From Rubrivivax sp. (GTDB taxonomy: Bacteria; Pseudomonadota; Gammaproteobacteria; Burkholderiales; Burkholderiaceae_C): a stretch of 34,579 nucleotides of DNA. The position numbers and the translations under genes were made by a program. This document shows, piece by piece, positions 7,668 through 17,200 of this stretch (its first letter is position 1; the number at the start of each line of letters is the position of its first letter). The stretch covers positions 1 to 34,579 of the forward strand of contig SEFA01000064.1 in NCBI GenBank assembly GCA_004210455.1. Direction: 5' to 3'. The notes below the pieces were generated by a model, which saw only the letters and a list, made by a program, of their open reading frames with translations, did not search any database and was not told where the DNA came from.

Positions 7668-9160
7668 CGCTCCCTCATGCTTTCATCCACATGCTGCTTC
7701 ACCGGATCAAACAGATACCGGATCACGCGGCGTTGCGAGGTCTTGATCTCTGCCGTGACATTCATGCCTGGAGCCAGGCGTACCTGCTTCCCATCCACAT
7801 CGATCACGCCCTTCCCCAGCACCAGCGTCACCGGAAAGATCGCCCCACGCTTCTCGTCGTTGACCGCATCCGCGCTCACGCTTTTCACCGTCGCTGCCAC
7901 CGTGCCATAGCGCGTATACGGGAAGGTCTCGAGCTTGATCTCCGCCTCCTGCCCGGCGCGCACGAAGCCGATGTCCTTGTTCTCGAGCACGACCTCCGCA
8001 GTCACCTCAGCCTCATTCGGCACCAGCACTAGCAGCACCTGCGCCTCGGTCACCACGCCACCCGCCGTGTGCACCGCGAGTTGCTGCACCGTGCCGTCCA
8101 CTGGAGCGGTCAGCTTCGTCAGCTGATTGCGCTTGTTGGCCTTCGCACCTTCTTCAGCGAGCTGCTTGAGCTTCAGATCCGCCTGCGCTTCCCGATCCCG
8201 CAGCGTCCTCAGCGTCTCCGCCTTAAACGACGCCGTCGACCCGCGCGACTCCGCGAGCGCCGCCTGCGTTTCGCGCTCACGCGCTATCGCCGTGCCGAGG
8301 TCCTTTTCCTGCTCGATCCGCTCCCGCGTCCGGTCCTGCCCCGCATGGCCCGCGACGAAGCCCTGGTCGCTCAACGCCTTGTAGTCGCGCTCGCGCTGCT
8401 GCGCCATCGGCACCGTGCTCTGCAGCTTCTCGATCACCTGCTTCGCCGTCGCGATCTCCGCATCGCGGCGCTCCAGCTCCGCCTGCAGCTTCGCCAGCTT
8501 CGCGGAGATGTCCGCCCACTCGCTCTGCAGCTGGAAGCGCGCGCTGTTCGCGTCCTCGCGCGGCATCGAGCTCATGGCCGCCTCCGTCAACTGCGGCGCG
8601 CCGCCGCCCGTCAGCGCCTGCAGCAGCGCGCGCGAGCGCAGCACCTCCGACAGCGCCGCCACCCGCTCCTTGTCGACGCGGTGGCTGTCCGCCTCGGTCA
8701 TCGTCGAGTCCAGCGCGATCAGCAGCTGCCCCGCCTTCACCTTGTCGCCGTCCTTGACGAAGACCTCGCGCACGACGCTGGTCTCCAGCGGCTGGATGGT
8801 CTTGCTGCGGTCGCTCACGATGACCCGCCCCTGCGCCACCGCGACGACGTCGATCTGCCCGATCAGCGCCCACACCAGCGCGATCACGAACAGCGTGCAG
8901 ATCGCGATCGCCGCGCGACGCGGCGCCGGATGCGGCGGCGTCTCCTGCAGCTCCAGCGCGGCGGGCAGGAAGGCCCGCTCGTCGGCCATGCGGCGCGGGC
9001 CGGCGAGTTCCTCGCGCCGTTCCCAAGCGGCCCGGAACACCGCGGCATACCGCCCCAGCAGCTCTCGCACCGGATGACGCGGCTTCTGAGCTGCCTCGGC
9101 CCCTTCGCGCGTCGCGCTCATCCCGGGCGCGCCGGCGCCCTCCACCAGTTCCGCGCTCAT
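7664..9160 (-). CDS. HlyD-family membrane fusion protein of the type I secretion system
   Basis: This 498-residue periplasmic adaptor links the ABC transporter to an outer-membrane channel. It has a cytoplasmic N-terminus of about 80 residues, one membrane helix (about 83-103, AAIAICTLFVIALVWALIG), a lipoyl-like half (GRVIVSDRSKTIQPLE...VKDGDKVKAGQLL), long coiled coils (about 215-350, rich in Glu, Arg and Gln) and the second lipoyl/beta-barrel part (APVDGTVQQLAVHT...GQEAEIKLETFPYTRYGTV). The start at 9160 was chosen because its ATG forms an ATGA overlap with the transporter stop; the frame stays open a further ten codons upstream. Length and layout fit HlyD well. The matching TolC-type channel is not encoded in this operon. 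Confidence 0.93.
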   Translation of the reverse strand: MSAELVEGAGAPGMSATREGAEAAQKPRHPVRELLGRYAAVFRAAWERREELAGPRRMADERAFLPAALELQETPPHPAPRRAAIAICTLFVIALVWALIGQIDVVAVAQGRVIVSDRSKTIQPLETSVVREVFVKDGDKVKAGQLLIALDSTMTEADSHRVDKERVAALSEVLRSRALLQALTGGGAPQLTEAAMSSMPREDANSARFQLQSEWADISAKLAKLQAELERRDAEIATAKQVIEKLQSTVPMAQQRERDYKALSDQGFVAGHAGQDRTRERIEQEKDLGTAIARERETQAALAESRGSTASFKAETLRTLRDREAQADLKLKQLAEEGAKANKRNQLTKLTAPVDGTVQQLAVHTAGGVVTEAQVLLVLVPNEAEVTAEVVLENKDIGFVRAGQEAEIKLETFPYTRYGTVAATVKSVSADAVNDEKRGAIFPVTLVLGKGVIDVDGKQVRLAPGMNVTAEIKTSQRRVIRYLFDPVKQHVDESMRER

Positions 9161-11391
9161 TCCGAGCCTCCTTCGCCCTGCATGCGCCACAGGTGCGCGT
9201 AGAGCCCTTGCGGCTTGGCGATCAGCTCGTCATGGCTGCCCATCTCCGCGATGCGGCCCTTCTCCATCGCGATGATCCGGTGGGCATGGCGCACCGCGCT
9301 CAGCCGGTGGGCGATGATGAAGACCGTCCGCCCCTGGCAGATCGCCCGCATGTTCTTCTGGATGATGGCCTCGCTCTCGTAGTCGAGCGCGCTGGTGGCC
9401 TCGTCGAAGATCAGCACCCGCGGCTGCCCGAACAGCGCCCGCGCGATCGCGATGCGCTGCCGCTGGCCGCCCGACAGGCCCGTGCCCTGCTCGCCCACCA
9501 TCGTGTCGTAGCCCTCGGGCAGCTCCGCGATGAAGTCGTGCGCGCCGGCCAGCTTGGCCGCGTGCATCACCGCCTCGATCGGCGCGGCCGGATCGGCGAT
9601 GGCGATGTTCTCCCGCACCGAGCGGTTGAACAGCATGTTTTCCTGCAGCACGACGCCCACCTGGCGACGCAGCTGCGTCGCGTCAGCCACGGCGATGTCC
9701 TGCCCGTCGACCAGCACGCGCCCCGACTCCGGCACGTACAGCCGTTGCAGCAGCTTGGTCAGCGTGCTCTTGCCCGAGCCGCTGCGGCCCACGATGCCGA
9801 TGATCTCGCCGGCCTGCACCGTCAGATCCACCCCGTGCAGCACTGGCTGCGCGTCGGGCCGGTAGCGGAAGGTGACGTTCTCCAGCGTCACGTCCCCGCG
9901 CACGCGCGGCATCGCCCCGGCGCTCTGCGAGCGCAGCTCCGTGCGCGTGTTGAGCACGTCGCCCAGCCGCGCCATCGAGATGCCCGTCTGCTGGAAGTCC
10001 GTCCACATCTGCGCGATGCGCATGATCGGCTGCGCCACGCGGCCCGCGAACATGTTGAAGGCGATGAACTGGCCGACGCTGAGTTGCCCCTCGATCACCA
10101 GCTGCGCGCCCCACCACAGCGTGGCGGCGTTGACCAGCTTGCCGATCAGGTTGATGCCCTCGTTGCCGTACTGCGCCAGCGTCTGCGTCCGGAACGACGC
10201 CGACACATACGCCGCCAGCTGCTCGTCCCACTTGCGCGCCATCTGCGGCTCCAGCGCGCTGGCCTTCACCGTCTGGATGCCGGTCACCGTCTCCACCAGC
10301 AGGCTCTGGTTCTCGGCGCCGCGCGCGAACTTCTCGTTCAGCCGCCCGCGCAGCACCGGCACGATGGACAGGCTCAGGATCAGGTACAGCGGCAACGAGA
10401 TCAGCACGATCAGTGTCAGCGTCGCGCTGTAGCTGAACATCACCGCGATGAAGATCACCGAAAACAGCACGTCCAGCACCAGCGTCAGCGCGTTGCCGGT
10501 CAGGAACTGGCGGATGTTCTCGAGCTCTCGCACGCGCGCCACCGAGTCGCCCACGCGCCGCGCCTGGAAGTAGGCCAGCGGCAGGCTCAGCAGGTGCCGG
10601 AACAGCCGCGAGCCGAGTTCCACGTCGATGCGGCTGGTCGTGTGGCTGAAGACATAGGAGCGCAGGATGTTGAGCGCGCTCTCGAACACCATGATCACCA
10701 CCAGGCCGATCACCAGCACGTCCAGCGTGGTGAGGCCGCGGTGCACCAGCACCTTGTCCATCACGACCTGAAAGAACAGCGGACTGACCAGCGCGAACAG
10801 CTGCAGGAACAGCGAGATCGTCAGCACCTCGCCCAGCAGGCGGCGGTGCTTGACGATGCTCGGGATGAACCAGGAGAAGTCGAACTTGGCCAGCTCGCCG
10901 GCGAGGCTTGCGCGGCTGGTGACCAGGATCAGCTCGCCGGTCCATTCGGCCGCAAAGGTCTCGACGGGTTCGATCGTCGGTCGCGCCGACGCCTCGTCGC
11001 CGGTCGGGTCCATGAACAGCACCCGCTTGCCGTCGCATTGCGCCAGCACCACCGTGCGTCCGTCCCGCAAGGTCGCGAGCGCCGGCAACGCGGCCAGACT
11101 CAGCCGGTCGATGGTCGTCGTCGAGCGCTTGGCCTTGAGTCCCAACCGCTTCGCCGCGAGCAGCAGATCCTGCGTTCTCGGCGCATCGCTGGCCCCGAGG
11201 CCGAGGCTGTGCCGCAGCGACGGGGCGTCGGCCGCCACATGATGCATGCGCGCGACGATGCACAACGCGCGCAGCGCACCGTCCGGATCTCCGGCCGCCG
11301 ACGCTGAATCGCGGCCCTCCCCGACCGGCAATACAGCAGCCAGGCCGGACGCGCGCCCGAGCGCGTCCGCCACTCCCTGATTTGTAGCCAT
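9157..11391 (-). CDS. HlyB-like type I secretion ABC transporter
   Basis: This 744-residue protein is both permease and ATPase, and should export the RTX protein in one step. Residues about 36-155 form a C39-like domain. The position where C39 peptidases have their catalytic Cys (ECG...) reads DGALRAL, so the domain is probably a degenerate substrate-docking domain as in HlyB. Five or six membrane helices follow (about 185-430). The ATPase domain has Walker [10 protein letters not shown] (535-543), the signature LSGGQRQR (639-646), Walker [13 protein letters not shown] (659-670) and the switch histidine in IIAHRLS. It is the first gene of the operon; a promoter should lie in the 204 bases upstream. 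There is no strong ribosome-binding site before the ATG. Confidence 0.94.
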   Translation of the reverse strand: MATNQGVADALGRASGLAAVLPVGEGRDSASAAGDPDGALRALCIVARMHHVAADAPSLRHSLGLGASDAPRTQDLLLAAKRLGLKAKRSTTTIDRLSLAALPALATLRDGRTVVLAQCDGKRVLFMDPTGDEASARPTIEPVETFAAEWTGELILVTSRASLAGELAKFDFSWFIPSIVKHRRLLGEVLTISLFLQLFALVSPLFFQVVMDKVLVHRGLTTLDVLVIGLVVIMVFESALNILRSYVFSHTTSRIDVELGSRLFRHLLSLPLAYFQARRVGDSVARVRELENIRQFLTGNALTLVLDVLFSVIFIAVMFSYSATLTLIVLISLPLYLILSLSIVPVLRGRLNEKFARGAENQSLLVETVTGIQTVKASALEPQMARKWDEQLAAYVSASFRTQTLAQYGNEGINLIGKLVNAATLWWGAQLVIEGQLSVGQFIAFNMFAGRVAQPIMRIAQMWTDFQQTGISMARLGDVLNTRTELRSQSAGAMPRVRGDVTLENVTFRYRPDAQPVLHGVDLTVQAGEIIGIVGRSGSGKSTLTKLLQRLYVPESGRVLVDGQDIAVADATQLRRQVGVVLQENMLFNRSVRENIAIADPAAPIEAVMHAAKLAGAHDFIAELPEGYDTMVGEQGTGLSGGQRQRIAIARALFGQPRVLIFDEATSALDYESEAIIQKNMRAICQGRTVFIIAHRLSAVRHAHRIIAMEKGRIAEMGSHDELIAKPQGLYAHLWRMQGEGGSE

Positions 11392-11595
11392 CTTGTTGCC
11401 GTCTTTAGCGGCCTCTGTAAAGCGGTCGCGATGCTAAAGCGACTCACCTGGGCAGAGATACCCCACCTCCGAGGGTGTCGCGAAAACATCCGGCGGAAAT
11501 GGCAACAAGCGGTAGCGGTCCGCCCACCTGTTCGAGGGGGCGGGCCGACTCTCAGGCAACGCGGCGGGGGCGCCGCGGGCTTCAATCCGACACGG
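11392..11595. other. Intergenic region upstream of the secretion operon
   Basis: This 204-base gap lies between the spherulin-like gene and the secretion operon, both read leftward. It should hold the operon promoter, but no clear -35/-10 pair is visible. A short stem (CGCGGC at 11560-11565 with GCCGCG at 11572-11577) just past the spherulin stop could be a weak terminator; it lacks a T-run. Confidence 0.4.
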
Positions 11596-12495
11596 TCAGC
11601 AGCTGCCTCCGCTCTTCAAGCTCTTCAGGCACCACCGCTCCGTCCCGCTGGTCGTGTCGTTGCCCCAGTAGGTCGGCGTGTAGTTCCAGATCGGTCCGCC
11701 CCACGGCAGGCTGGGGTTGTAGGTCATGCTGGTCACGTAGACGTAGTTGGCCGTCGTGCCCTTCAGCGTGGCCTGCATCTGCGCCTGCGTCGCGGAGTGG
11801 ATCAGGAGCCAGGTCTTGACGTTCAGCGAGGTCGCCAGGTTCTGCACGTCGCCGTTGAGCCAGCTCGCGCCGTTGAGGTAGTCGGCATAGGCTGCCTCGT
11901 ACATCACGATGTGCTCGCCGGACTGCGCCGCGCTGACGAAGCAGCCGCTCGCGCCGGGCCAGCCCGCGTTCCAGACCTTGATGCCGCCCGCGCCGGAGCC
12001 CGACACCATCGAGCGCGCGTTGGCCCACTTGGTCGGCGTGGCGCTGCATTTCTGCGCGTCGGTCAGCGAGGCGTCGTCGTGCGCGGCCTCGTCGAAGAAG
12101 AAGCCGTCCACGCCGCCCAGCGTGTTCTTGTAAGCAGACAGCTCTGCGGGAATCGCGTTGTAGCGCGCGAGCTCGTCCGCCGTGTTGCGGTCGTAGCCGG
12201 TCGGCACGTAACCCAGCACCTTGCCGCCTTGCGCGCGGATGTTGGCAATGACCGCCTTCCAGTTGGTGATCTGGCTCGCGTTCAACCCCTGCGCGCCACT
12301 GTTGGGATTGATGACGACATAGGCGCCCGACGGCACCTGGCCGCCATAGGTGCTGGCGGTCTCGCCCCAGTAGGCGATCAGGCCGAAGCCGGTCGGCGCA
12401 GCCGTCGCGGTGGTCGCGAAACCGGCCGCCGCGCCGGCGAGCGCGACGACGGCGGAAAGGCGGGTGAACGTGCTGGATGCGGTGTTGAGCTTCAT
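11596..12495 (-). CDS. Secreted spherulin-4-like protein (GH135-like TIM-barrel fold)
   Basis: This 299-residue protein has a Sec signal peptide (about 1-32, ending ATATA-APTG). The mature part has features of the spherulin 4 family: IAYWGE near the start, YVVINPNSG, a GKVLGYVPTGY strand, and GVDGFFFDEAAHD (about 128-140) with acidic residues where the family's active site lies. Paired cysteines at the C-terminus (CLKSLKSGGSC) may form a disulfide. Spherulin 4 relatives include the fungal Sph3 glycoside hydrolases acting on galactosaminogalactan, so a polysaccharide-degrading role is plausible but not proven. ATG at 12495 was chosen because AGGGAA precedes it and it gives a clean signal peptide; the frame extends 11 codons further. 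It is separated from the efflux operon by an AT-rich stretch with inverted repeats, so it is probably its own transcript. Confidence 0.75.
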   Translation of the reverse strand: MKLNTASSTFTRLSAVVALAGAAAGFATTATAAPTGFGLIAYWGETASTYGGQVPSGAYVVINPNSGAQGLNASQITNWKAVIANIRAQGGKVLGYVPTGYDRNTADELARYNAIPAELSAYKNTLGGVDGFFFDEAAHDDASLTDAQKCSATPTKWANARSMVSGSGAGGIKVWNAGWPGASGCFVSAAQSGEHIVMYEAAYADYLNGASWLNGDVQNLATSLNVKTWLLIHSATQAQMQATLKGTTANYVYVTSMTYNPSLPWGGPIWNYTPTYWGNDTTSGTERWCLKSLKSGGSC

Positions 12496-12522
12496 GAGGT
12501 TCCCTGGTCGTGGTGAATGACC

Positions 12523-12642
12523 AGGCAAGTCTAGAAAGCCACCGAATTCTTTCGAATATGGTTTACGCCACGTTTTTTTCTTTCCTTACAACATAAATCG
12601 AAAGCTTTATTTTCGATTTATGAGAAAGCGAAAGACTTGCCT
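12523..12642. repeat. Widely spaced 10-bp inverted repeat framing the spherulin upstream region
   Basis: AGGCAAGTCT at 12523-12532 is the exact reverse complement of AGACTTGCCT at 12633-12642. The two arms bracket the AT-rich gap between the spherulin-like gene and the OMF stop codon. They may be paired operator half-sites for DNA looping, or a coincidence. Confidence 0.45.
12592..12622. promoter_or_regulatory. 12-bp perfect inverted repeat, probable operator or stem-loop
   Basis: CATAAATCGAAA (12592-12603) and TTTCGATTTATG (12611-12622) are perfect reverse complements separated by seven bases. The element is AT-rich in very GC-rich DNA and lies about 100 bases upstream of the spherulin-like start and just past the OMF stop. 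That position suits an operator for the spherulin gene. A stem-loop ending the efflux transcript is the alternative; the arms hold short A/T runs but no long U-tract follows. Confidence 0.55.
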
Positions 12643-12645
12643 CAC

Positions 12646-14205
12646 TCACGGCGTGATCCACCGGCCGCCGAGCGCCCTGAGCAACGCGACGCGATTGCTC
12701 TGCTCCGTCTGACGAAGCGTCACAAGCGCGCGCTTGGCCGTCGTCAACTGACGCTGCGCATCGAGCAGCTCCAGCTGGCTGCTGCCGCCGAGGCGATAGC
12801 TGCGTTCAGCCAGTCGCTGCGATTGCTCCGCCGCGTCGACCTGCGCCTGTTGCGCATCGAGCCGCTCGGCGAGCTGATCGCGCACCGCCAGCGCATCCGC
12901 CACTTCGCGGAAGGCCGATTGCAGCGCGGACTCGTAGCCCGCCAGGGCTTCCTGCCGGCTGGCCTCGCTGACCTCCACCTGCGCGCGGCGTTGCCCGCCG
13001 TCGAAGATCGGCAAGTCGATCTGCGGCACGATGCTCCACACGCCGCTGCCGCTCTTGAACAGACCGTCCAGATCCGGGCTGCGCGTGCCGCCGCTGGCCG
13101 TCAGCGTCAGGCGCGGGAATCGCGCCGCGCGCGCCGCGCCGACGTCGAACGCCGCCGCGCGCAGGCGCTGTTCCGCCGCACGCAGGTCGGGGCGTTGCAG
13201 CAGCACTTCGGCAGGCAGGCCGCCGGGGATCGCCGGCAGGGCCGTCACGCCGGATGCAGCCGATGCATTCGACGACGCGGTCGCTCCTGCAGCCTCCTGC
13301 GCGGCCGGCAGCAACCGATCCGGCAGCGGCTGACCGACGAGCAGCTCCAGTTGCAGTCGCGCCTGCGTCACCGCGCTCACGCTCTCGGCGGCATCGCCGC
13401 GCGCGGATTCGAAGGCCGTGCGCGCACGGGCACGATCCAGCCCGGACGCGGCGCCGAGCGCGTACTGCCGCTCCGCCAGATCCAGCGAGCGCTGCTGGCT
13501 GTCGCGCAGCTCCTGGTTGAGGGTCAGGCGTTGCTGCGCGGCCGCGAGCGACAACCACGCGGTCGCGACCTCCGCGGCCAGGCTCAGCCGCGCGCTGCGC
13601 TGCGTTTCCTGCTCCGCGAGGAAACGCGACAGCGCCGCGCCTTCCAGGCTGCCCAGGCGGTTGAACAGATCGATCTCGTAGCTGGCCAGGCCGAGGTTCA
13701 CGCCGTAGGTCGTCGTCGCGCCCTCGCCGCCGAGCGTGCGCTGACGCGTGACGGATCCGCCGACGCCGATCTCCGGCAGACGATCCGCGGCGGTCACGCG
13801 GTACTGCGCCCGCACGCGTTCGACGGCGGCCGCGCTCGCGCACAGGCTGCGGTTCTGATCGAGCGCCGTCGCGACGACTTCGTCCAGTCGCGCATCGGCG
13901 AAGAAGCCGCGCCATTCGTGCGAAGCCGTGGGCGACGTCGCTGCCGATGAAGCCGCAGCAGCGGACGACGCGGCGGCGTTCGGACGGAAGTCTTCTCGAA
14001 GCGGAGGACGCGGCGTGTCGGTGCTCGGAACGAGGCTGCCGCAGGCGCTCAGCGCGAGCATCAACGGCAACAGCAAGACGCTCCTCGAGAACGTGCTCGA
14101 TGTCGAGTCGGCGCAAGCCGGCCCGGGGGGGACGATTTGCGACAGCGTATGAGGAGCCCCCGGGCCGGCTTGCGCCGACGGGCGCAGTGCAACAACGCGC
14201 CTCAT
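12646..14205 (-). CDS. NodT-family outer-membrane efflux lipoprotein
   Basis: This protein of about 519 residues forms the outer-membrane channel of the tripartite pump. A lipobox LALSAC sits at about 52-55, followed by two OEP domains of long helices and short strands (WRGFFADARLDEVVATALDQNRSL..., then GLPAEVLLQRPDLRAAEQRLRAA, SIVPQIDLPIFDGGQRRAQ and LAERSYRLGGSSQLELLDAQR), all typical of the NodT/OprM family. The proposed ATG at 14205 overlaps the RND stop as ATGA, but it gives an unusually long leader of over 50 residues before the lipobox, and a perfect 22-bp inverted repeat lies inside that leader. A later start, such as TTG about 12 codons before the Cys with GAGGAG ahead of it, is possible. 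Ala/Ser-rich linkers occur around 68-85 and 320-335. It might also serve the type I system. Confidence 0.9.
   Translation of the reverse strand: MRRVVALRPSAQAGPGAPHTLSQIVPPGPACADSTSSTFSRSVLLLPLMLALSACGSLVPSTDTPRPPLREDFRPNAAASSAAAASSAATSPTASHEWRGFFADARLDEVVATALDQNRSLCASAAAVERVRAQYRVTAADRLPEIGVGGSVTRQRTLGGEGATTTYGVNLGLASYEIDLFNRLGSLEGAALSRFLAEQETQRSARLSLAAEVATAWLSLAAAQQRLTLNQELRDSQQRSLDLAERQYALGAASGLDRARARTAFESARGDAAESVSAVTQARLQLELLVGQPLPDRLLPAAQEAAGATASSNASAASGVTALPAIPGGLPAEVLLQRPDLRAAEQRLRAAAFDVGAARAARFPRLTLTASGGTRSPDLDGLFKSGSGVWSIVPQIDLPIFDGGQRRAQVEVSEASRQEALAGYESALQSAFREVADALAVRDQLAERLDAQQAQVDAAEQSQRLAERSYRLGGSSQLELLDAQRQLTTAKRALVTLRQTEQSNRVALLRALGGRWITP
14108..14178. repeat. Perfect 22-bp inverted repeat in the RND-OMF junction
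   Basis: The arms at 14108-14129 and 14157-14178 are exact reverse complements (inner ends CCCGGGGG and CCCCCGGG), separated by 27 bases. In RNA this would form a very stable hairpin starting 27 bases after the proposed OMF start codon. It resembles intercistronic REP-type palindromes but lies inside the reading frame. Confidence 0.8.
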
Positions 14206-17200
14206 GCCCGCACCTCCGGATCCTGATGTCCATCGGCCTGTGCGGCCACGGGCTTCGTACGGCTGAATCGCTGCTTCACCCAGAGATAGAACAGCGGCAC
14301 GAAGAAGATCCCCAGCAGTGTCGCGCTGCCCATGCCGCCGAGCACGCCGACGCCGATGGCGCGCTGCGAGCCCGAGCCCGCGCCGCTCGCGAAGGCCAGC
14401 GGCAGCACGCCCATCATGAACGCGAGCGAGGTCATCAGGATGGGTCGCAATCGCTGCCGGCAGGCCTTCAAGGTCGCCTCCAGCACGCTCATGCCCTGCC
14501 CTCGCAAGGTCTCGGCGAACTCCACGATCAGGATCGCGTTCTTCGCCGACAGGCCCACCGTCGTCAGCAGGCCGACCTGGAAGAACACGTCGTTCTGCTG
14601 CCCGCCGAGGTGGCTGGCCGCGAGCGCGCCGATGATGCCCAGCGGCACGACCAGCATCACGCTGAACGGCACGGACCAGCTCTCGTACAGCGCCGCCAGG
14701 CACAGGAAGATGAACAGCACCGACACGGCATACAGCATCGGCGCCTGGTCGCCCGAGAGCCGCTCCTGGTAGCTGCGGCCGGACCATTCGAAGCCGATGC
14801 CGGGGGGCATCTCGCGCAGGATGGATTCCATCGCCTTCATCGCCGCGCCGGAGCTTACGCCCGGCGGCACGTCGGCCTGGATCTCGTACGCCGCGCTGCC
14901 GTTGTAGCGGACCAGCTGGCGCGGCCCGTTCTGCCAGGTCGCCGTGGCGAAGGCGTTGAACGACACCATCGTGCCGGCGGCGTTGCGCACGTACCAGTAG
15001 CGCAGCGCGTCGGGATCGGCGCGGTAGGCGCCCTCGCCCTGCACCAGCACGCGCTTGACGCGGCCGCGGTCGATGAAGTCGTTGACGTAGCTGCTGCCCA
15101 GCGCGATCGACAGCGTGTCGTTGATCGTCGTCGTCGCCACGCCCAGCGTGCCCGCCTTCTGGTCGTCGATGTTGATCTGCAGCTGCGGCGTCTCCGTCAG
15201 GCTGTTGATGCGCGCGCGCGCCAGCTCGGGATGCTTGTTGGCCTCGTCGATCAGGCGGTCGCGCGCCTCGGCCAGCGCCTGCGTGCCCACGCCGCCCAGG
15301 TCCTGCAGGAACAGCTGGATGCCGGCGCTGCCGCCCAGGCCCCGCACCGTCGGCGGCTGCACGATGAAGATGTTGGCGTCGCGGATCTTCTTGCCGAGCT
15401 CGCGGCTGAAGCGCTCGGCCAGCGCGGCGGCGCCCTGCTCCTTCCCGGGGCGTTCCTTCCAGTCGGTCAGACGGATGAAGCCCTGGCCCGAGCCCTGGTC
15501 GCCGTTGGCGCCGCGCACCAGGTTGTAGAACTGCACTTCCTTCTGCTCGGCCAGGTAGGTCTCCATCGCCAGCGCCACCGCTTCCATGCGCTCCGACGTG
15601 GCGCCCGGCGCCATGCGGACCTGCATCTGCAGGCTGCCCTGGTCCTCATCCGGCAGGAAGGAGGTCGGCAGCGACTTGTAGAGCAGCGCCATGCCGCCGA
15701 TCAGCAGCAGGTAGACCAGGAAGCTGCGCACGCCGCGCGCCGTCAGCCAGCGCACGCGCGCCGTGTAGCGGTCGCTGAACTTGTCGAACTGGCGGTTGAA
15801 GCCGCCGAAGAACCAGTCCAGCTGCTTGCCGAACGGACCGCCATGCGCCGCGTGCTCGCCCTGGTGCACCGGCTTGAGCAGCGTCGCGCACAGCGCCGGC
15901 GACAGGCTCATCGCTACCAGCACCGACAGGATCATGGCGCTCACGACCGTGATCGAGAACTGGCGGTAGATGATGCCGGTCGAGCCGCCGAAGAAGGCCA
16001 TCGGGATGAACACCGCCGACAGCACCACCGCGATGCCGACCAGCGCGCCGCTGATCTCCTTCATGCTCTCGCGGGTCGCGTCGCGCGGGCTCATGCCCTC
16101 CTCGCGCATCAGGCGCTCGACGTTCTCGACCACGACGATGGCGTCGTCCACCAGCAGGCCGATGGCCAGCACCAGCCCGAACATCGTCAGCGAGTTGATC
16201 GAGTAGCCCGCGATCGCCAGCACGCCGAAGGTCCCCAGCAGCACCACCGGCACGGCGATCGCCGGCACCAGCGTCGCGCGCAGGTTCTGCATGAACAGGT
16301 ACATGATCGCCACGACCAGCACCATCGCCTCGATCAGCGTGTGCACCACGCCCTCGATGGAGACGCTGATGAAAGGCGTCGTGTCGTAGGTGATGGTCGA
16401 CGTCATCCCTTGCGGGAAGAAGGGTTCCAGCTCGGCGAGCTTGGCCTTGACCAGCTCCGCGGTCTTGAGCGCGTTGGCGCCGCTGGCCGGCAGGATGGCC
16501 ATGCCGGCCGCCGTCTGGCCGGTGCTCTTGACGTTGGAGGTGTAGCTGTCGCGGCCCAGCTCGACGCGGGCGACGTCGCTCAGCTTCAGGGTCGAGCCGT
16601 CGGGCTGCACGCGCAGCACGATGTTGCGGAACTGCTCGGCGGTCGTCAGCTTGGCGCGCGCGGTGATGATGGCCGTCAGCCGCTGGCCTTCCGGCGCCGG
16701 CTGGGCGCCGAGCTGGCCGGCCGAGACCTCGGTGTTCTGCGCCAGCAGCGCGCTGCGGATGTCGCCCGGCACCAGCGCGTAACGCTGCAGTTGGGCGGGA
16801 TCCAGCCAGATGCGCATCGCGTAGCCGGAGCCGAAGACGTTGACGTCGCCCACGCCCTCGATGCGGCTGATGATGTCGACCAGCGTGCTGGACAGGTAGT
16901 CGCCCAGGTCGGCCGAGGTCACGGCCGGGTTGTCGCTGGTCAGCATGATGACCATCAGGTTCTCGGTGCCCGCCTTGGTCACGCGCACGCCCTGGGCCTG
17001 CACCGCCTGCGGCAGCCGCGAGAGCGACTGCGAGACCTTGTTCTGCACCTGCATCTGCGCCAGGTCGGGATCGGTGCCCGCGACGAAGCTCAGCACCGTG
17101 CTGGCGCCGCCGGAGGCATTGCTGCTCGATTCGATCGAGAACAGGCCGTCGATGCCCTTGAGGTTCTGCTCGATGACCTGCGTCACCGAGTCCTCGATGG

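Noticed and set aside
9157-11391. Bacteriocin-type C39 peptidase transporter
   Set aside because: The N-terminal domain lacks the catalytic Cys context, and the substrate is a large RTX protein without a double-Gly leader.
12646-14787. OMF protein starting as far upstream as 14787
   Set aside because: The extension lies entirely inside the RND gene and reads as antisense-like, low-complexity sequence; the ATGA overlap at 14205 is the more natural start.
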